Origin: Chryseobacterium gregarium DSM 19109
GTDB lineage: Bacteria; Bacteroidota; Bacteroidia; Flavobacteriales; Weeksellaceae
DNA: 57,783 bases
NCBI RefSeq assembly: GCF_000430845.1
Contig: NZ_AUMU01000020.1
Span: forward strand, 1-57,783
Reading direction: 5' to 3'
The position numbers and the translations under genes are program-made. Each line of letters starts with the position of its first letter. Positions within the stretch are counted from its first letter, which is position 1. The notes beneath the pieces are model-generated. The model was not told the DNA's origin, ran no database searches, and was given only the letters and a program-made list of their open reading frames with translations. This document shows, piece after piece, positions 17,611-25,878 of the stretch.

Positions 17611-18165
17611 ATGAATTTTAAAATTAAAAAGATAAAACGTGAGCTGCCTTGGTTGGCCTGGATGCTGCTGGTATGCCTGGGAACTCTCAATTCCTGCTAC
17701 AGTTTCACCGGTTCCTCGCTTACCGATGAAAAAACGATACAGATCAGTGAATTCCCAAACAATGCTCCGTTGGTGAACCCTACCTTGTCACAGCAGTTTT
17801 CTACCGATATACAGAACCGGTTTTTACAGCGGACCACTTTAAAAGGGACAAAAGAAAATCCTGATATTCTGGTAGAAGGGGAAATCACGGATTATTCGAT
17901 TACGCCCACCACCATTGGCTCCAATACCGTAACCAATCAAAGTACCGGCGGAATTGTTCAGGAATCTCAGAACAAACTGACCATTACAGTAAAAGTACAT
18001 TATGAAAACAAACTTCACCCGGATGTAAGTTTTGACAGAAGCTATTCTGATGAAGCTGTATTTAACAGCAATTTATCACAGTCCGAGATCGAAAGCTCTC
18101 AGGTAAAAATAGCAACAGACAGAATTATTAATAAGATATTTAACGATATTGTAGCGAACTGGTAA
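17611..18165 (+). CDS. lptE: LptE-family LPS assembly lipoprotein
   Basis: 184 residues. A signal region is followed by lipobox LNSC with Cys29 as the lipidated residue. The mature protein begins CYSFTGSSL and continues TIQISEFPNNAPLVNPTLSQQFSTD, the typical Bacteroidota LptE start, with mixed strands and helices after that. LptE plugs the LptD barrel in the outer membrane for lipopolysaccharide insertion. LptD is not in the window. Start and stop almost touch both neighbours, indicating one operon. Confidence 0.88.
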   Translation: MNFKIKKIKRELPWLAWMLLVCLGTLNSCYSFTGSSLTDEKTIQISEFPNNAPLVNPTLSQQFSTDIQNRFLQRTTLKGTKENPDILVEGEITDYSITPTTIGSNTVTNQSTGGIVQESQNKLTITVKVHYENKLHPDVSFDRSYSDEAVFNSNLSQSEIESSQVKIATDRIINKIFNDIVANW

Positions 18166-18166
18166 G

Positions 18167-20716
18167 ATGAATCACAGAGTCTTAGAATTACTAAAAACCC
18201 CGAAAAACATTCAGTCAGAGGATCTCAGTCTTCTGAAAGAGGAAATTGATTCCTTTCCCTATATTCAGAACATCAGGGCTTTATACCTGTATGGGGTGCA
18301 CCGGTACGATAAGGAAAATTATCAGAAAGTGCTTTCAACGACTGCTGCTTATACCACAGACAAAAAGATTTTATATCAGCTGATCAACGGTAAAATTCAG
18401 CAGAGGGCTAAGCCTGAAATACCTTCAGAATCCATCATGGATAAACCTGTTTCTGAAGAAAAATTGATAAAACCTCTGCAACAGGCGAAAGTTTCAGGTT
18501 TTCCCCTTAAAAGAGAAGATGCGCCGGTTACCGAAAGTGTGCCTGAAAGTGCGGATGCTAAAAAAGAAGCCGTTGAGGATAATGAACATACCCGTATACT
18601 TCCTGAGCCCAAGCCTGAAATCAAACAGGTATACGTTAATGGTGAAAAGAACAGGATTTTATTCGAAGGGGAGGAAAATTTCCTGGAGGATGAAGACGTA
18701 GAGACGATTGATCTTGAATCAACTTTGGAATCGGGGTCCATCGTTACCCAGAAGCCAAGGAAAGCAGAACTTCCTGTTGTTCCTGAAAATAAGGATCAGA
18801 CAGACGAAAAAGATCCGCAGGTTCAAGGCCCGGTACATGAAAGTTCTGAAGAATTTACTCCCGAAACGGTTATTGAAGAAGAACACATCACTTCTGAACC
18901 GGAGAAAGAAGAGATACTTGACGAATCAGCATTAAGTTTCCATGAAACGGAACCCTTCGTTCCGGAAATTCAGGTTCAAAGCAACGAGGCTGAAGAAATT
19001 CAGGAGCCAGATGCTGTTGGTAAACATACTGAAAGCACGGATATACCTAAGCCGACAGAAGAATTTACTCCTGAAACGATTATTGAAGGAGAACAAATTA
19101 CTTCTGAACTTGAAAAAGAAGAGGTGCTTGATAAATCAGCATTAAGTTTCCATGAAACGGAACGTTTTGTTCCGGAAACTCAGGTTCAAAGCAGTAGAAT
19201 GGACGAAATTCATGAGCCTGATGCTGTTGATGAGCATGCTGAAAGTACGGATATACCTAAGCCGGCAGAAGAATTTACTCCCGAAACGGTTATTGAAGAG
19301 GAACAAATTGCTTCTGAACCTGAAAAAGAAGAGGTGCTTGACGAATCAGCATTAAATTTCCATGAAACGGAACGCTTTGTTCGGGAAACTCAGGTTCAAA
19401 GGAATAAGGCGGAAGAAATTCAGGAGCCTGATACAGCTGATGATTCTGTTAATTACACAGATCCGGACCAACAGGCTGGATTTACCTCAGAAAAGGTAAT
19501 TAATGAAAATGAGATTTCCTCAGAAAAAGAGAAGGAATCCGTTCAGGACGGTTCCGAATTAAGCTTTCACGGCATGGAATCTTTTCTGCCGGAAGTAAAA
19601 ATCCAGGGTAACAAGGCGGAAGAAAACAGCACTCCTGAGATTCCTCAGGCGAACAGCAATAAACATGAAGATGAAATGCGGCGTCTGATTGAAAAAGTCG
19701 AGAAAAAGATGAAAGAAAAGGCTGCTTCTGATACAATTAAAAAAGAAAAAGAAGAAGAGCCTGAAAATATTCGTCATGACATCAGTTTTGCGGAGACCCA
19801 GAGCTTTGAAATACAGCAATCCGAACCGGAAATTAAAGATGAACTTACAAAAGAGGATAATGTTTCAGCAAAAGAAACTAAACCTGAAATAATTGAAGAG
19901 CAAAAAGTAGAGGAGGTTACTGAAAAAGAAAAAGCAACGGCAGAGATAAAATCTGCATGGAAGCCCATGTCACTTGAGTCCAACCTTCCTGATTCTTTAC
20001 TCAGCAAACCTGCGGAAGCTCCTCAGCCAAAAGAGGAAACTCCAAAATCTGAAATCGCTTCCGAAAAAATTCAGGAAAAAGTGGAAACTGTTCAGGAAGG
20101 AATCTTACCTGCAGCAGATGCCCCTGCAAAAACAGAGGGTTTGTTAGAAGAGTCTGAAAAGAGTAAGAAAGAAGACCAGATCAACGATGATGAAGTGCCG
20201 GAAACAAGAAGTAACGAAGACGTTCCGGTAATGAATGTTTCATTCTTTGGATCAGGATGGAGTATTGCACAGCCTGAAAAAAATAAACAGGAAGATAAGG
20301 AGAAAAGTCACGAAAAGAAGACAGAAGAAATTCCTGCAACAGCAGTTCTTTCTAATCCTACCGACAGCAACATTCCGGGATTTATCAATACCTGGCAAAG
20401 CTGGCTGAAAATTGACAGGACTGAAGAAGTTGAAAAAGAGAAAGTCGAAATCAAAACAAAGGTAATTGAGGCTTTCATTGAAAAAAATCCCAGAATCAGT
20501 CAGTTAAAGGATGAAGTCAACTTTGTTGTAAAAGAGAAAGGAGATGACATTTCACACTTAATGACGGAAACCCTGGCGAATCTGTATATTGAACAGAAAT
20601 TGTATACAAAAGCGATCAAGGCATTTGAAATTCTGATCGGGAAAATGCCCGACAAAGAAGCTTATTTTAAAGGGAGAATACAGGAAATAAAAGATTTCAG
20701 GAGCAATAGCAAATGA
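18167..20716 (+). CDS. Large acidic repeat protein with C-terminal TPR-like end
   Basis: 849 residues. The N-terminal ~95 residues (MNHRVLELLKTP..., SFPYIQNIRALYLYGVHRYD) and the C-terminal ~65 residues (TETLANLYIEQKLYTKAIKAFEILIGK) are conserved-looking helical parts; the latter is TPR-like. Between them lie about 600 residues rich in Glu, Lys and Pro, probably disordered, with three near-identical 70-residue units (228-437) and a worn fourth. No signal peptide, so cytoplasmic. It begins one base after lptE. In other flavobacteria a TPR protein in this slot is often followed by secG and groES/groEL; here a terminator follows instead. Function unknown. Confidence 0.85.
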   Translation: MNHRVLELLKTPKNIQSEDLSLLKEEIDSFPYIQNIRALYLYGVHRYDKENYQKVLSTTAAYTTDKKILYQLINGKIQQRAKPEIPSESIMDKPVSEEKLIKPLQQAKVSGFPLKREDAPVTESVPESADAKKEAVEDNEHTRILPEPKPEIKQVYVNGEKNRILFEGEENFLEDEDVETIDLESTLESGSIVTQKPRKAELPVVPENKDQTDEKDPQVQGPVHESSEEFTPETVIEEEHITSEPEKEEILDESALSFHETEPFVPEIQVQSNEAEEIQEPDAVGKHTESTDIPKPTEEFTPETIIEGEQITSELEKEEVLDKSALSFHETERFVPETQVQSSRMDEIHEPDAVDEHAESTDIPKPAEEFTPETVIEEEQIASEPEKEEVLDESALNFHETERFVRETQVQRNKAEEIQEPDTADDSVNYTDPDQQAGFTSEKVINENEISSEKEKESVQDGSELSFHGMESFLPEVKIQGNKAEENSTPEIPQANSNKHEDEMRRLIEKVEKKMKEKAASDTIKKEKEEEPENIRHDISFAETQSFEIQQSEPEIKDELTKEDNVSAKETKPEIIEEQKVEEVTEKEKATAEIKSAWKPMSLESNLPDSLLSKPAEAPQPKEETPKSEIASEKIQEKVETVQEGILPAADAPAKTEGLLEESEKSKKEDQINDDEVPETRSNEDVPVMNVSFFGSGWSIAQPEKNKQEDKEKSHEKKTEEIPATAVLSNPTDSNIPGFINTWQSWLKIDRTEEVEKEKVEIKTKVIEAFIEKNPRISQLKDEVNFVVKEKGDDISHLMTETLANLYIEQKLYTKAIKAFEILIGKMPDKEAYFKGRIQEIKDFRSNSK
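18848..19640 (+). repeat. In-frame tandem repeat, 210-bp unit
   Basis: The words GAAGAATTTACTCC...GAAACG recur at 18848, 19058 and 19268, exactly 210 bases apart. Each unit encodes EEFTPET..E.E.I.SE.EKEE, then ESAL.FHETE.FV.E.QVQ, then EIQEPDA. A fourth, worn unit starts at 19478 in the same register (GFTSEKVINENEISSEKEKE, LSFHGMESFLPE). Units one to three are highly alike at the DNA level, so expansion was recent. Confidence 0.93.
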
Positions 20717-20911
20717 TGATGAGCCTTTTATCAATGGCTTGTTTTCACATACTTTTTACTGCAGTTGTCTTTTGGTGTGTCGTAAATCTCAGCCACAATG
20801 ATTTAGTTCAAAGCCAAATAGGTAGTTTTTTATCTAATAATGATTCTTTTACCGGTTTTTAGACTGATTGGAATCATTTTCGGAATTGTTACAGAAAGTA
20901 AAATCATAAAT

Positions 20912-20941
20912 AAAACCGGCGGGAAATTTTCCGCCGGTTTT
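20912..20941. terminator. Bidirectional terminator between convergent genes
   Basis: AAAACCGGCGG (20912-20922) pairs perfectly with CCGCCGGTTTT (20931-20941). Both sides have A/T runs suited to ending the acidic-protein operon on plus and the DUF4126 gene on minus, whose stop lies three bases away. Confidence 0.9.
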
Positions 20942-20943
20942 AT

Positions 20944-21555
20944 TTAAGTTTGATGATTAACTGTATTTTTACGCCTGCTTAATTTCTGCCATGCTTTCCG
21001 CCCCAAAACAACAACCGCAATAATGATTGCCAGGGCGCAGATCGCTGCAATCACCGGAGCGGCCATAGCCATAAAGGCCATAATTCCTGCGCCTGCGGTT
21101 TCTGCGGTGCCGACGACAGAGTTTCCGAGTCCGCCGGTCGTCGCGGTGGATGCAGCCCTAAGCCCTGCGAATCCTGAACTGATGGTGGCTGCCGTTCCGC
21201 CTCCGGCAATCAGAGCCAAAGCCCACTGAGGAAACGTCCCCAGATCTGCAAACTGGCTGGCAAATAATACCGAGCCCGCAACCGTAGCCATCGGAATCGA
21301 AATGGTGTCCAGCAAATGATCAACAAAAGGAATATAATAGGCTAAGATTTCCACAATGGTAGCAATTCCGGTGGTAATCAGCGTCGGAAGTCCTGCAAGC
21401 CATTCAAAATGTTCATTCATGGGAATCCAGTGCAGATAGGAGGACAGGCTTACCGCAAACATCGGAAGAAAAACCCGGAATCCGGAAGCTGCTGCCAGGC
21501 CGATACCGATAAATGCACTCAGCAGATATGGTAAAAAGGGAATATTGTCCAACAT
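20944..21555 (-). CDS. DUF4126 family membrane protein
   Basis: 203 residues, very rich in Ala, Gly and Ile with about five hydrophobic segments. The N-terminal part LLSAFIGIGLAAASGFRVFLP and the motif AGLRAASTATTGGLGN are those of DUF4126, a family of integral membrane proteins without known function. The C-terminus is basic (GRKAWQKLSRRK), suggesting a cytosolic end. A single gene; 205 bases of AT-rich DNA separate it from rnpA. Confidence 0.88.
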   Translation of the reverse strand: MLDNIPFLPYLLSAFIGIGLAAASGFRVFLPMFAVSLSSYLHWIPMNEHFEWLAGLPTLITTGIATIVEILAYYIPFVDHLLDTISIPMATVAGSVLFASQFADLGTFPQWALALIAGGGTAATISSGFAGLRAASTATTGGLGNSVVGTAETAGAGIMAFMAMAAPVIAAICALAIIIAVVVLGRKAWQKLSRRKNTVNHQT

Positions 21556-21760
21556 GTTAATTTTCAGATTAATTGTTCTGCTTAAAGATACAAAAAATGT
21601 ATTCTTCAGTTCACAAATTTTTCCTGATCTGAAAGCGTATTGTTATTTCTGACACCTGTAAAAAGAAACCTCATCATCCGAAAATGAAAAGTCGGCATGC
21701 TAACCTGCATGTTTAAAAGCAAAGTGTATTTTATATTTTTAAACCGAAATATTAATAATT

Positions 21761-22135
21761 TTAAGCTTTTTTCTGAGTCTGGCAGAGTTTGATAAACTGA
21801 GCTTCAACATCCTGAAATTTCTGTGGGATTTCCGCAGAGACCCAAAAAAGCATGGCCATAGATTTATCTCCGAAAGCCTCTGTGAACATTTCCTTGTTCA
21901 GGCGGTAGCATTCGCGCAGAAGTCTTTTGATCCGGTTTCTGTGAACTGCTTTTTTAAAATATTTCTTAGATACCGATACCGCAAATTTTGTATGGTCTAC
22001 AGGAGTGGCCGGCTTATTTTTCAAAACAATAATTCTGAGATTCCCATGCGTTTTCCATTTACCTTTTTCGAAAAGTAAAGTGATCTCAGTGTTTTTCTTG
22101 AGTTTTTCGGCTCTGGGATATTTGAAATTTGTCAT
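21761..22135 (-). CDS. rnpA: Ribonuclease P protein component
   Basis: 124 residues. The RNPA signature is clear: FAVSVSKKYFKKAVHRNRIKR followed by LLRECYR, the basic helix that binds RNase P RNA and pre-tRNA leader. The protein assists the catalytic RNA in maturing tRNA 5' ends. It is not next to rpmH and dnaA as in many bacteria; here it follows tcdA after 89 bases on the same strand. Length is normal. Confidence 0.95.
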   Translation of the reverse strand: MTNFKYPRAEKLKKNTEITLLFEKGKWKTHGNLRIIVLKNKPATPVDHTKFAVSVSKKYFKKAVHRNRIKRLLRECYRLNKEMFTEAFGDKSMAMLFWVSAEIPQKFQDVEAQFIKLCQTQKKA

Positions 22136-22224
22136 TTACGGAGCGTAAATATAAGTCTTTTATTTTTGCTCATTAATTTCAGGTATGTAATACAGTCTTG
22201 AATTTATATAATCTGATTTTAAAA

Positions 22225-22950
22225 TTACTCTTTTTTCAATAGATGATTGATTACTTCTGAAGCGGTATACAATCCGAAAATTGCAGGCATATAACTTATG
22301 GTTCCGTAAAAAGAACGCTTGTAATTGCTTCCGTCGGTCATTTTGAGGCTTTCTTCATCCTGGATGTCATTGGCGAAAACACAGCGTACCCCTTTGTCAA
22401 TTTTCTCTTTCTTAAGGCGCTTCCTTACCTGTCTTGCCAGATGACAGTGTTCCGTTTTGCTGATGTCCCTGACCATTACTTTGCTTGGATCGGTTTTTCC
22501 GCCTGCGCCCATTGAACTTACAATCTTTATCCTTCTTCTTTTGGCAGCGAGAATCAGGCAGAGTTTAGGGGTAACACTATCAATGCAGTCTAATACATAA
22601 TCGAATTTGTCAGAATCCAGGACCTCATCCATTCTCTCAGGATTCAGGAACTCATTGATTTTGGTTAAACGAAGGTCAGGATTAATATCCAAAAGCCTTT
22701 CAGCCACCACTTCCACTTTATGTTTTCCTACGGTTGAATGCAGAGCAGGCAGCTGTCTGTTAACGTTCGTGATGTCTACGGTATCACCATCCACAATGGT
22801 CATGTTTCCTACGCCGGCTCTTGCCAGGAATTCAGCAGCAAAGGAGCCGACGCCACCGAGTCCGACAACCAGAACTCTTGCCTGATTCAATTTTTCCAAA
22901 CCTTCTTCTTTAATAAGAAGTTCCGTTCTTTCCAGCCATTTCTTATCCAT
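22225..22950 (-). CDS. tcdA: tRNA threonylcarbamoyladenosine dehydratase TcdA
   Basis: 241 residues, E1-like (ThiF/MoeB) fold. The ATP-binding loop is VLVVGLGGVGSFAAEFLARAGVG (residues ~26-48), followed by IVDGDTVDITNVNRQ, which contacts adenylate. A cysteine region CHLARQVRKRLKK and C-terminal FAND follow as in CsdL/TcdA. It cyclises t6A37 to ct6A in tRNAs. MoeB or ThiF proper would be expected beside cofactor genes. It overlaps the upstream tatD-like gene by eight bases, so the pair is coupled. Confidence 0.93.
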   Translation of the reverse strand: MDKKWLERTELLIKEEGLEKLNQARVLVVGLGGVGSFAAEFLARAGVGNMTIVDGDTVDITNVNRQLPALHSTVGKHKVEVVAERLLDINPDLRLTKINEFLNPERMDEVLDSDKFDYVLDCIDSVTPKLCLILAAKRRRIKIVSSMGAGGKTDPSKVMVRDISKTEHCHLARQVRKRLKKEKIDKGVRCVFANDIQDEESLKMTDGSNYKRSFYGTISYMPAIFGLYTASEVINHLLKKE

Positions 22951-23575
22951 TTTTTATTGTCTCTAAATTTTCTAAAATTTGTTCATTCATTTTCTCCGTA
23001 GAAATTCCTTTGAGTTCCGAAGCTTTCCCATACAGTTCCCCGATATTGAAATCTTCATTGTCGGTTTCTAAAAAGATTTTATCAATAGGAATACTTTTAA
23101 AAGTATTTTGCAAAGATAAATTATACAGAAGGGCTTTTCCAAAACTCAGATAAAAATTATGATGGAGAAGATCATGGGCAATGCCCTGTTTTTTATTAAA
23201 TCCATGGATAATCATGGGCTGTTCAGCATATTTTTTTAAGGAAATCACTTCATAAAACTTTTTTACACAATGTATAATAACAGGCTTTTTTATCTCGTTG
23301 GCTAACTTGATCTGCCTTAAAAAAACATTTTTCTGGAGCTTTTGATCCGTTTCTGCAAAAGAATCAAGCCCGCATTCGCCGACAGCAAAGCAGTGGTCAG
23401 TAATATTCGATTCCAGCCACGAGAACTGTTCTTCAATAGCAGAGACGTCAATATCTTTAGGATGAATCCCTATGGAATACGGAAAATTCACAGGTTCTGC
23501 CTGTAAGCCGAGATTATAAATCCCGTTTGGCATATTTTTTTTATGATGATGAAAATCAAAAAACTCCATTTTCAA
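22943..23575 (-). CDS. TatD family metal-dependent hydrolase (short form)
   Basis: 210 residues, about 45 shorter than classical TatD. The metal-site pattern is present but altered: FDFHHH at the start in place of D.H.H, GECGLD in the middle, VIIHC, IIHGF, and LETDNEDF where ETDaPyl is usual. This branch is common in Bacteroidota and may act as a DNase or other phosphodiesterase; activity is not proven by the sequence. Start MKMEFF or MEFF (two codons later) are both possible. It overlaps tcdA and is divergent from the TetR gene. Confidence 0.87.
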   Translation of the reverse strand: MKMEFFDFHHHKKNMPNGIYNLGLQAEPVNFPYSIGIHPKDIDVSAIEEQFSWLESNITDHCFAVGECGLDSFAETDQKLQKNVFLRQIKLANEIKKPVIIHCVKKFYEVISLKKYAEQPMIIHGFNKKQGIAHDLLHHNFYLSFGKALLYNLSLQNTFKSIPIDKIFLETDNEDFNIGELYGKASELKGISTEKMNEQILENLETIKNG

Positions 23576-23608
23576 AAATAATATTATTTATAATTACATC
23601 CTATTTAT

Positions 23609-23622
23609 TAAACGAACGTTTA
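23609..23622. promoter_or_regulatory. Candidate TetR operator
   Basis: TAAACG-AA-CGTTTA is a perfect 6-base inverted repeat with a 2-base centre. It lies in the 90-base gap between the divergent tatD-like and TetR genes, 43 bases before the TetR start. AACG..CGTT palindromes are typical of TetR-family operators, so self-regulation is plausible; this is inferred. Confidence 0.5.
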
Positions 23623-23665
23623 TAAGTTTGTTAAAAATTTCTTAACTTTACTAAAACTGCACTGT

Positions 23666-24295
23666 ATGAAGAAAAAATTTACTGAAAAGCAAATCCATAT
23701 ATTAGATATTGCCGAAGAGCTGATTGCCAAAAAAGGATATGAGGGCACATCCGTAAGGGACATCTGCTCAAAAGCCAATATCAACGTGGCGATGATCTCA
23801 TATTATTTCGGATCTAAGGAAAAAATGATGTCTTATCTTTATCAGTACAGAGTGCAGAAAACCAGGGAAAACTTTTCTGAGTTTGCCGATACGATCAAAG
23901 AAGGGAAACCGGAAATGCAGATGAAGGAGATCATTAAATACATTGTTTCACAGTTATTCAAATATAATTATTTTCACGGATTCGTAACCCAGGAGCTCAG
24001 GCATACTGATACCGTAAAAGGAGAACTGCTGGATTTTTACCAGATATTTGTTAAAAAGCTGGATGAAGTGATTAAAAAAGGGGTTTCTTCCGGGGTGTTT
24101 ACTTTTACGCCTAAGCCTGAAGATATTCTCACCACCATTATCGGGTCTACTTTATTTGTTATCCGGAATCGGAATTTTTATGAGCTCTATGTTCCCAATA
24201 AAAGTGAGGAAACCTATTCTAAAGAAGCCGAGAAGAAAGTGAAAATGAATCTTTTAATGAGCGTTTTTGCTATTTTAGGATATGCAGCAGACTAA
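23666..24295 (+). CDS. TetR/AcrR family transcriptional regulator
   Basis: 209 residues. The N-terminal helix-turn-helix is clear: ILDIAEELIAKKGYEGTSVRDICSKANINVAMISYYFGSKEKM (residues ~10-52). The C-terminal ligand-binding part is helical with a long mixed core and no recognisable ligand motif. A dimer is expected. It sits alone between the tatD-like gene and bamD, which has its own upstream gap of 103 bases. Target and ligand unknown; the palindrome upstream suggests autoregulation. Confidence 0.93.
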   Translation: MKKKFTEKQIHILDIAEELIAKKGYEGTSVRDICSKANINVAMISYYFGSKEKMMSYLYQYRVQKTRENFSEFADTIKEGKPEMQMKEIIKYIVSQLFKYNYFHGFVTQELRHTDTVKGELLDFYQIFVKKLDEVIKKGVSSGVFTFTPKPEDILTTIIGSTLFVIRNRNFYELYVPNKSEETYSKEAEKKVKMNLLMSVFAILGYAAD

Positions 24296-24398
24296 AATTG
24301 CGTTAAATAATCATAAAAAAAAATCTATTGACAAAAAAGTTATATTTTTGCAAATTAGTAAATCGGCTGTATCATCCGAAAACTGTTGAATTTTTTAT

Positions 24399-25394
24399 AT
24401 GAAAAAATATATTTTAGGTGTTTTTGCTGTAGCGGTATTGTCATCTTGTGTGAGCCGGCAGGAAAAAGCAATGAAAAGTGCTGACAAAAACTTTATTTTA
24501 AAGGCAGCGAATGATAATTTTGCCAAAAAGAAATGGAAAAATGCCTTAGCACTTTATGACAGGCTGGCCAATCTAGTTGCCGGTACAGACGATTTCCCGA
24601 ATGTCGGCTTTAATACGGCTTATGCCAACTACTATGATAAGAATTATAAACTGGCAGGCCATCAGTTCAAAAATTTTGCAGTAAGTTTCCCGAAAGATCC
24701 CAGAGCGGAAGAAGCGGCTTATATGTCTGCATTGTGCTACTATGAAGGATCTATGGACTATAACCTTGATCAGTCTACTACCCAGTCGGCCATCAATGAG
24801 CTTCAGGATTTCCTGAACAACTATCCCAATTCAGAAAGATCTAAAAATATCAATACCCTTATTGACGAGCTTTCTTACAAGCTGGAAGTCAAAGCCTACG
24901 AAAATGCGAAACAGTATTTCAAAATGGGTGAATATAAGGCTGCGAACGTAGCGTTGGAAAATGTTCTGGAAGATTTTCCAAGTACAAAGCTTCGTGCTCA
25001 GATCTATGATTATATCGTAAAATCACGTTATGAGCTGGCCACGAAATCAGTTTATGACCTTAAAGATGAGCGTATTGAAAGTGCTTTGGCATTTACAAGA
25101 CAGATCGAAAAGGAAATGCCGGGTACGGAAGTTGCCAAAACAGCTCTGGATATCAGACAGAAACTTGAAAAAGAAAAGAAAGATTTTGTCGTGGTGAAAA
25201 AACAAACTGAAGCAAGAATTGCCGTTTTAACGGAAAGACAGAAAAAACTGGAAGCGCAGAATACTGAAAAGTCTAAAACCGAGCAGCAGATGAAAGATCA
25301 GATGGATGCTGAGAAGAAAGCAATGCAGATTCAGAGGGACAGTGCAGCGATTAATACCCCTCCGCCTGCTGCCACTTTCAAGATTCAAAGATAA
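24399..25394 (+). CDS. bamD: Outer membrane assembly lipoprotein BamD
   Basis: 331 residues. The lipobox ends in Cys17 (LSSC). The mature part has TPR-type helical hairpins, including ALALYDRLANLV, NTAYANYYDKNYKLAGHQFKNFAVSFPKDPRAEEAAYMSALCYY and VALENVLEDFPSTKLRAQIYDYIVKSRY, typical of BamD/YfiO. A C-terminal coiled coil rich in Lys, Glu and Gln (~residues 260-320) is the longer Bacteroidota form. It acts in the BAM complex that folds outer-membrane barrels. Followed by rpoZ and coaBC in a conserved order. Confidence 0.93.
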   Translation: MKKYILGVFAVAVLSSCVSRQEKAMKSADKNFILKAANDNFAKKKWKNALALYDRLANLVAGTDDFPNVGFNTAYANYYDKNYKLAGHQFKNFAVSFPKDPRAEEAAYMSALCYYEGSMDYNLDQSTTQSAINELQDFLNNYPNSERSKNINTLIDELSYKLEVKAYENAKQYFKMGEYKAANVALENVLEDFPSTKLRAQIYDYIVKSRYELATKSVYDLKDERIESALAFTRQIEKEMPGTEVAKTALDIRQKLEKEKKDFVVVKKQTEARIAVLTERQKKLEAQNTEKSKTEQQMKDQMDAEKKAMQIQRDSAAINTPPPAATFKIQR

Positions 25395-25436
25395 TTCGTA
25401 AATTTGCGAACTTAATATAAAATTAATATTCTCAAA

Positions 25437-25760
25437 ATGAGTGTAAAAGATACAAAAGCAGAAGTAAATACCATTACTTACGATAAAGATAAGATTGAAG
25501 GCAAATTAAACTCAATCTATGAAGCGATTGTTATCATGGGAAAAAGAGCGGAGCAGATCAACGCTGAAATCCGTACGGAACTGCATAATAAGCTTGACGA
25601 GTTTGCTGTTCACAATTCTACATTGGAAGAAGTTTTCGAAAACAGAGAGCAGATCGAAATTTCAAAACATTATGAAAAACTTCCGAAGCCGACTTCTATT
25701 GCTATCGAAGAATGGCTGAATGAAGATATTTACTTCAGAAAGACTGAAGAAAGAAAATAA
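25437..25760 (+). CDS. rpoZ: RNA polymerase omega-like subunit (Bacteroidota type)
   Basis: 107 residues. The segment SIYEAIVIMGKRAEQINAEIR is the omega/Rpb6-type helix that supports the beta-prime subunit. The C-terminus FENREQIEISKHYEKLPKPT is characteristic of the Bacteroidota protein. Cytoplasmic. It lies 42 bases after bamD and before coaBC, a gene order shared with many Bacteroidota. A hairpin after it may lower readthrough into coaBC. Confidence 0.88.
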   Translation: MSVKDTKAEVNTITYDKDKIEGKLNSIYEAIVIMGKRAEQINAEIRTELHNKLDEFAVHNSTLEEVFENREQIEISKHYEKLPKPTSIAIEEWLNEDIYFRKTEERK

Positions 25761-25783
25761 GAATCAGTATATTTTTATAAATT

Positions 25784-25822
25784 AAGGTCATAAGGGAAAT
25801 CTTTTCTTTATGACCTTTCTTG
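25784..25822 (+). terminator. Terminator or attenuating hairpin after rpoZ
   Basis: AAGGTCATAA (25784-25793) pairs with TTATGACCTT (25808-25817), with further weak pairing inside, followed by TCTTGTTT. The T-run is interrupted, so partial readthrough to coaBC is likely. Confidence 0.7.
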
Positions 25823-25878
25823 TTTCAAAGGTTTATAAGAAAAATTAAGTAATTTAGTATTCTTAAAATTAAAACTTA

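Noticed and set aside
18519..19355. Several 60-75-residue plus-strand frames in series inside the acidic protein
   Set aside because: They are shadows of the 210-bp repeat in another frame, rich in Lys/Arg, and recur only because the repeat does.
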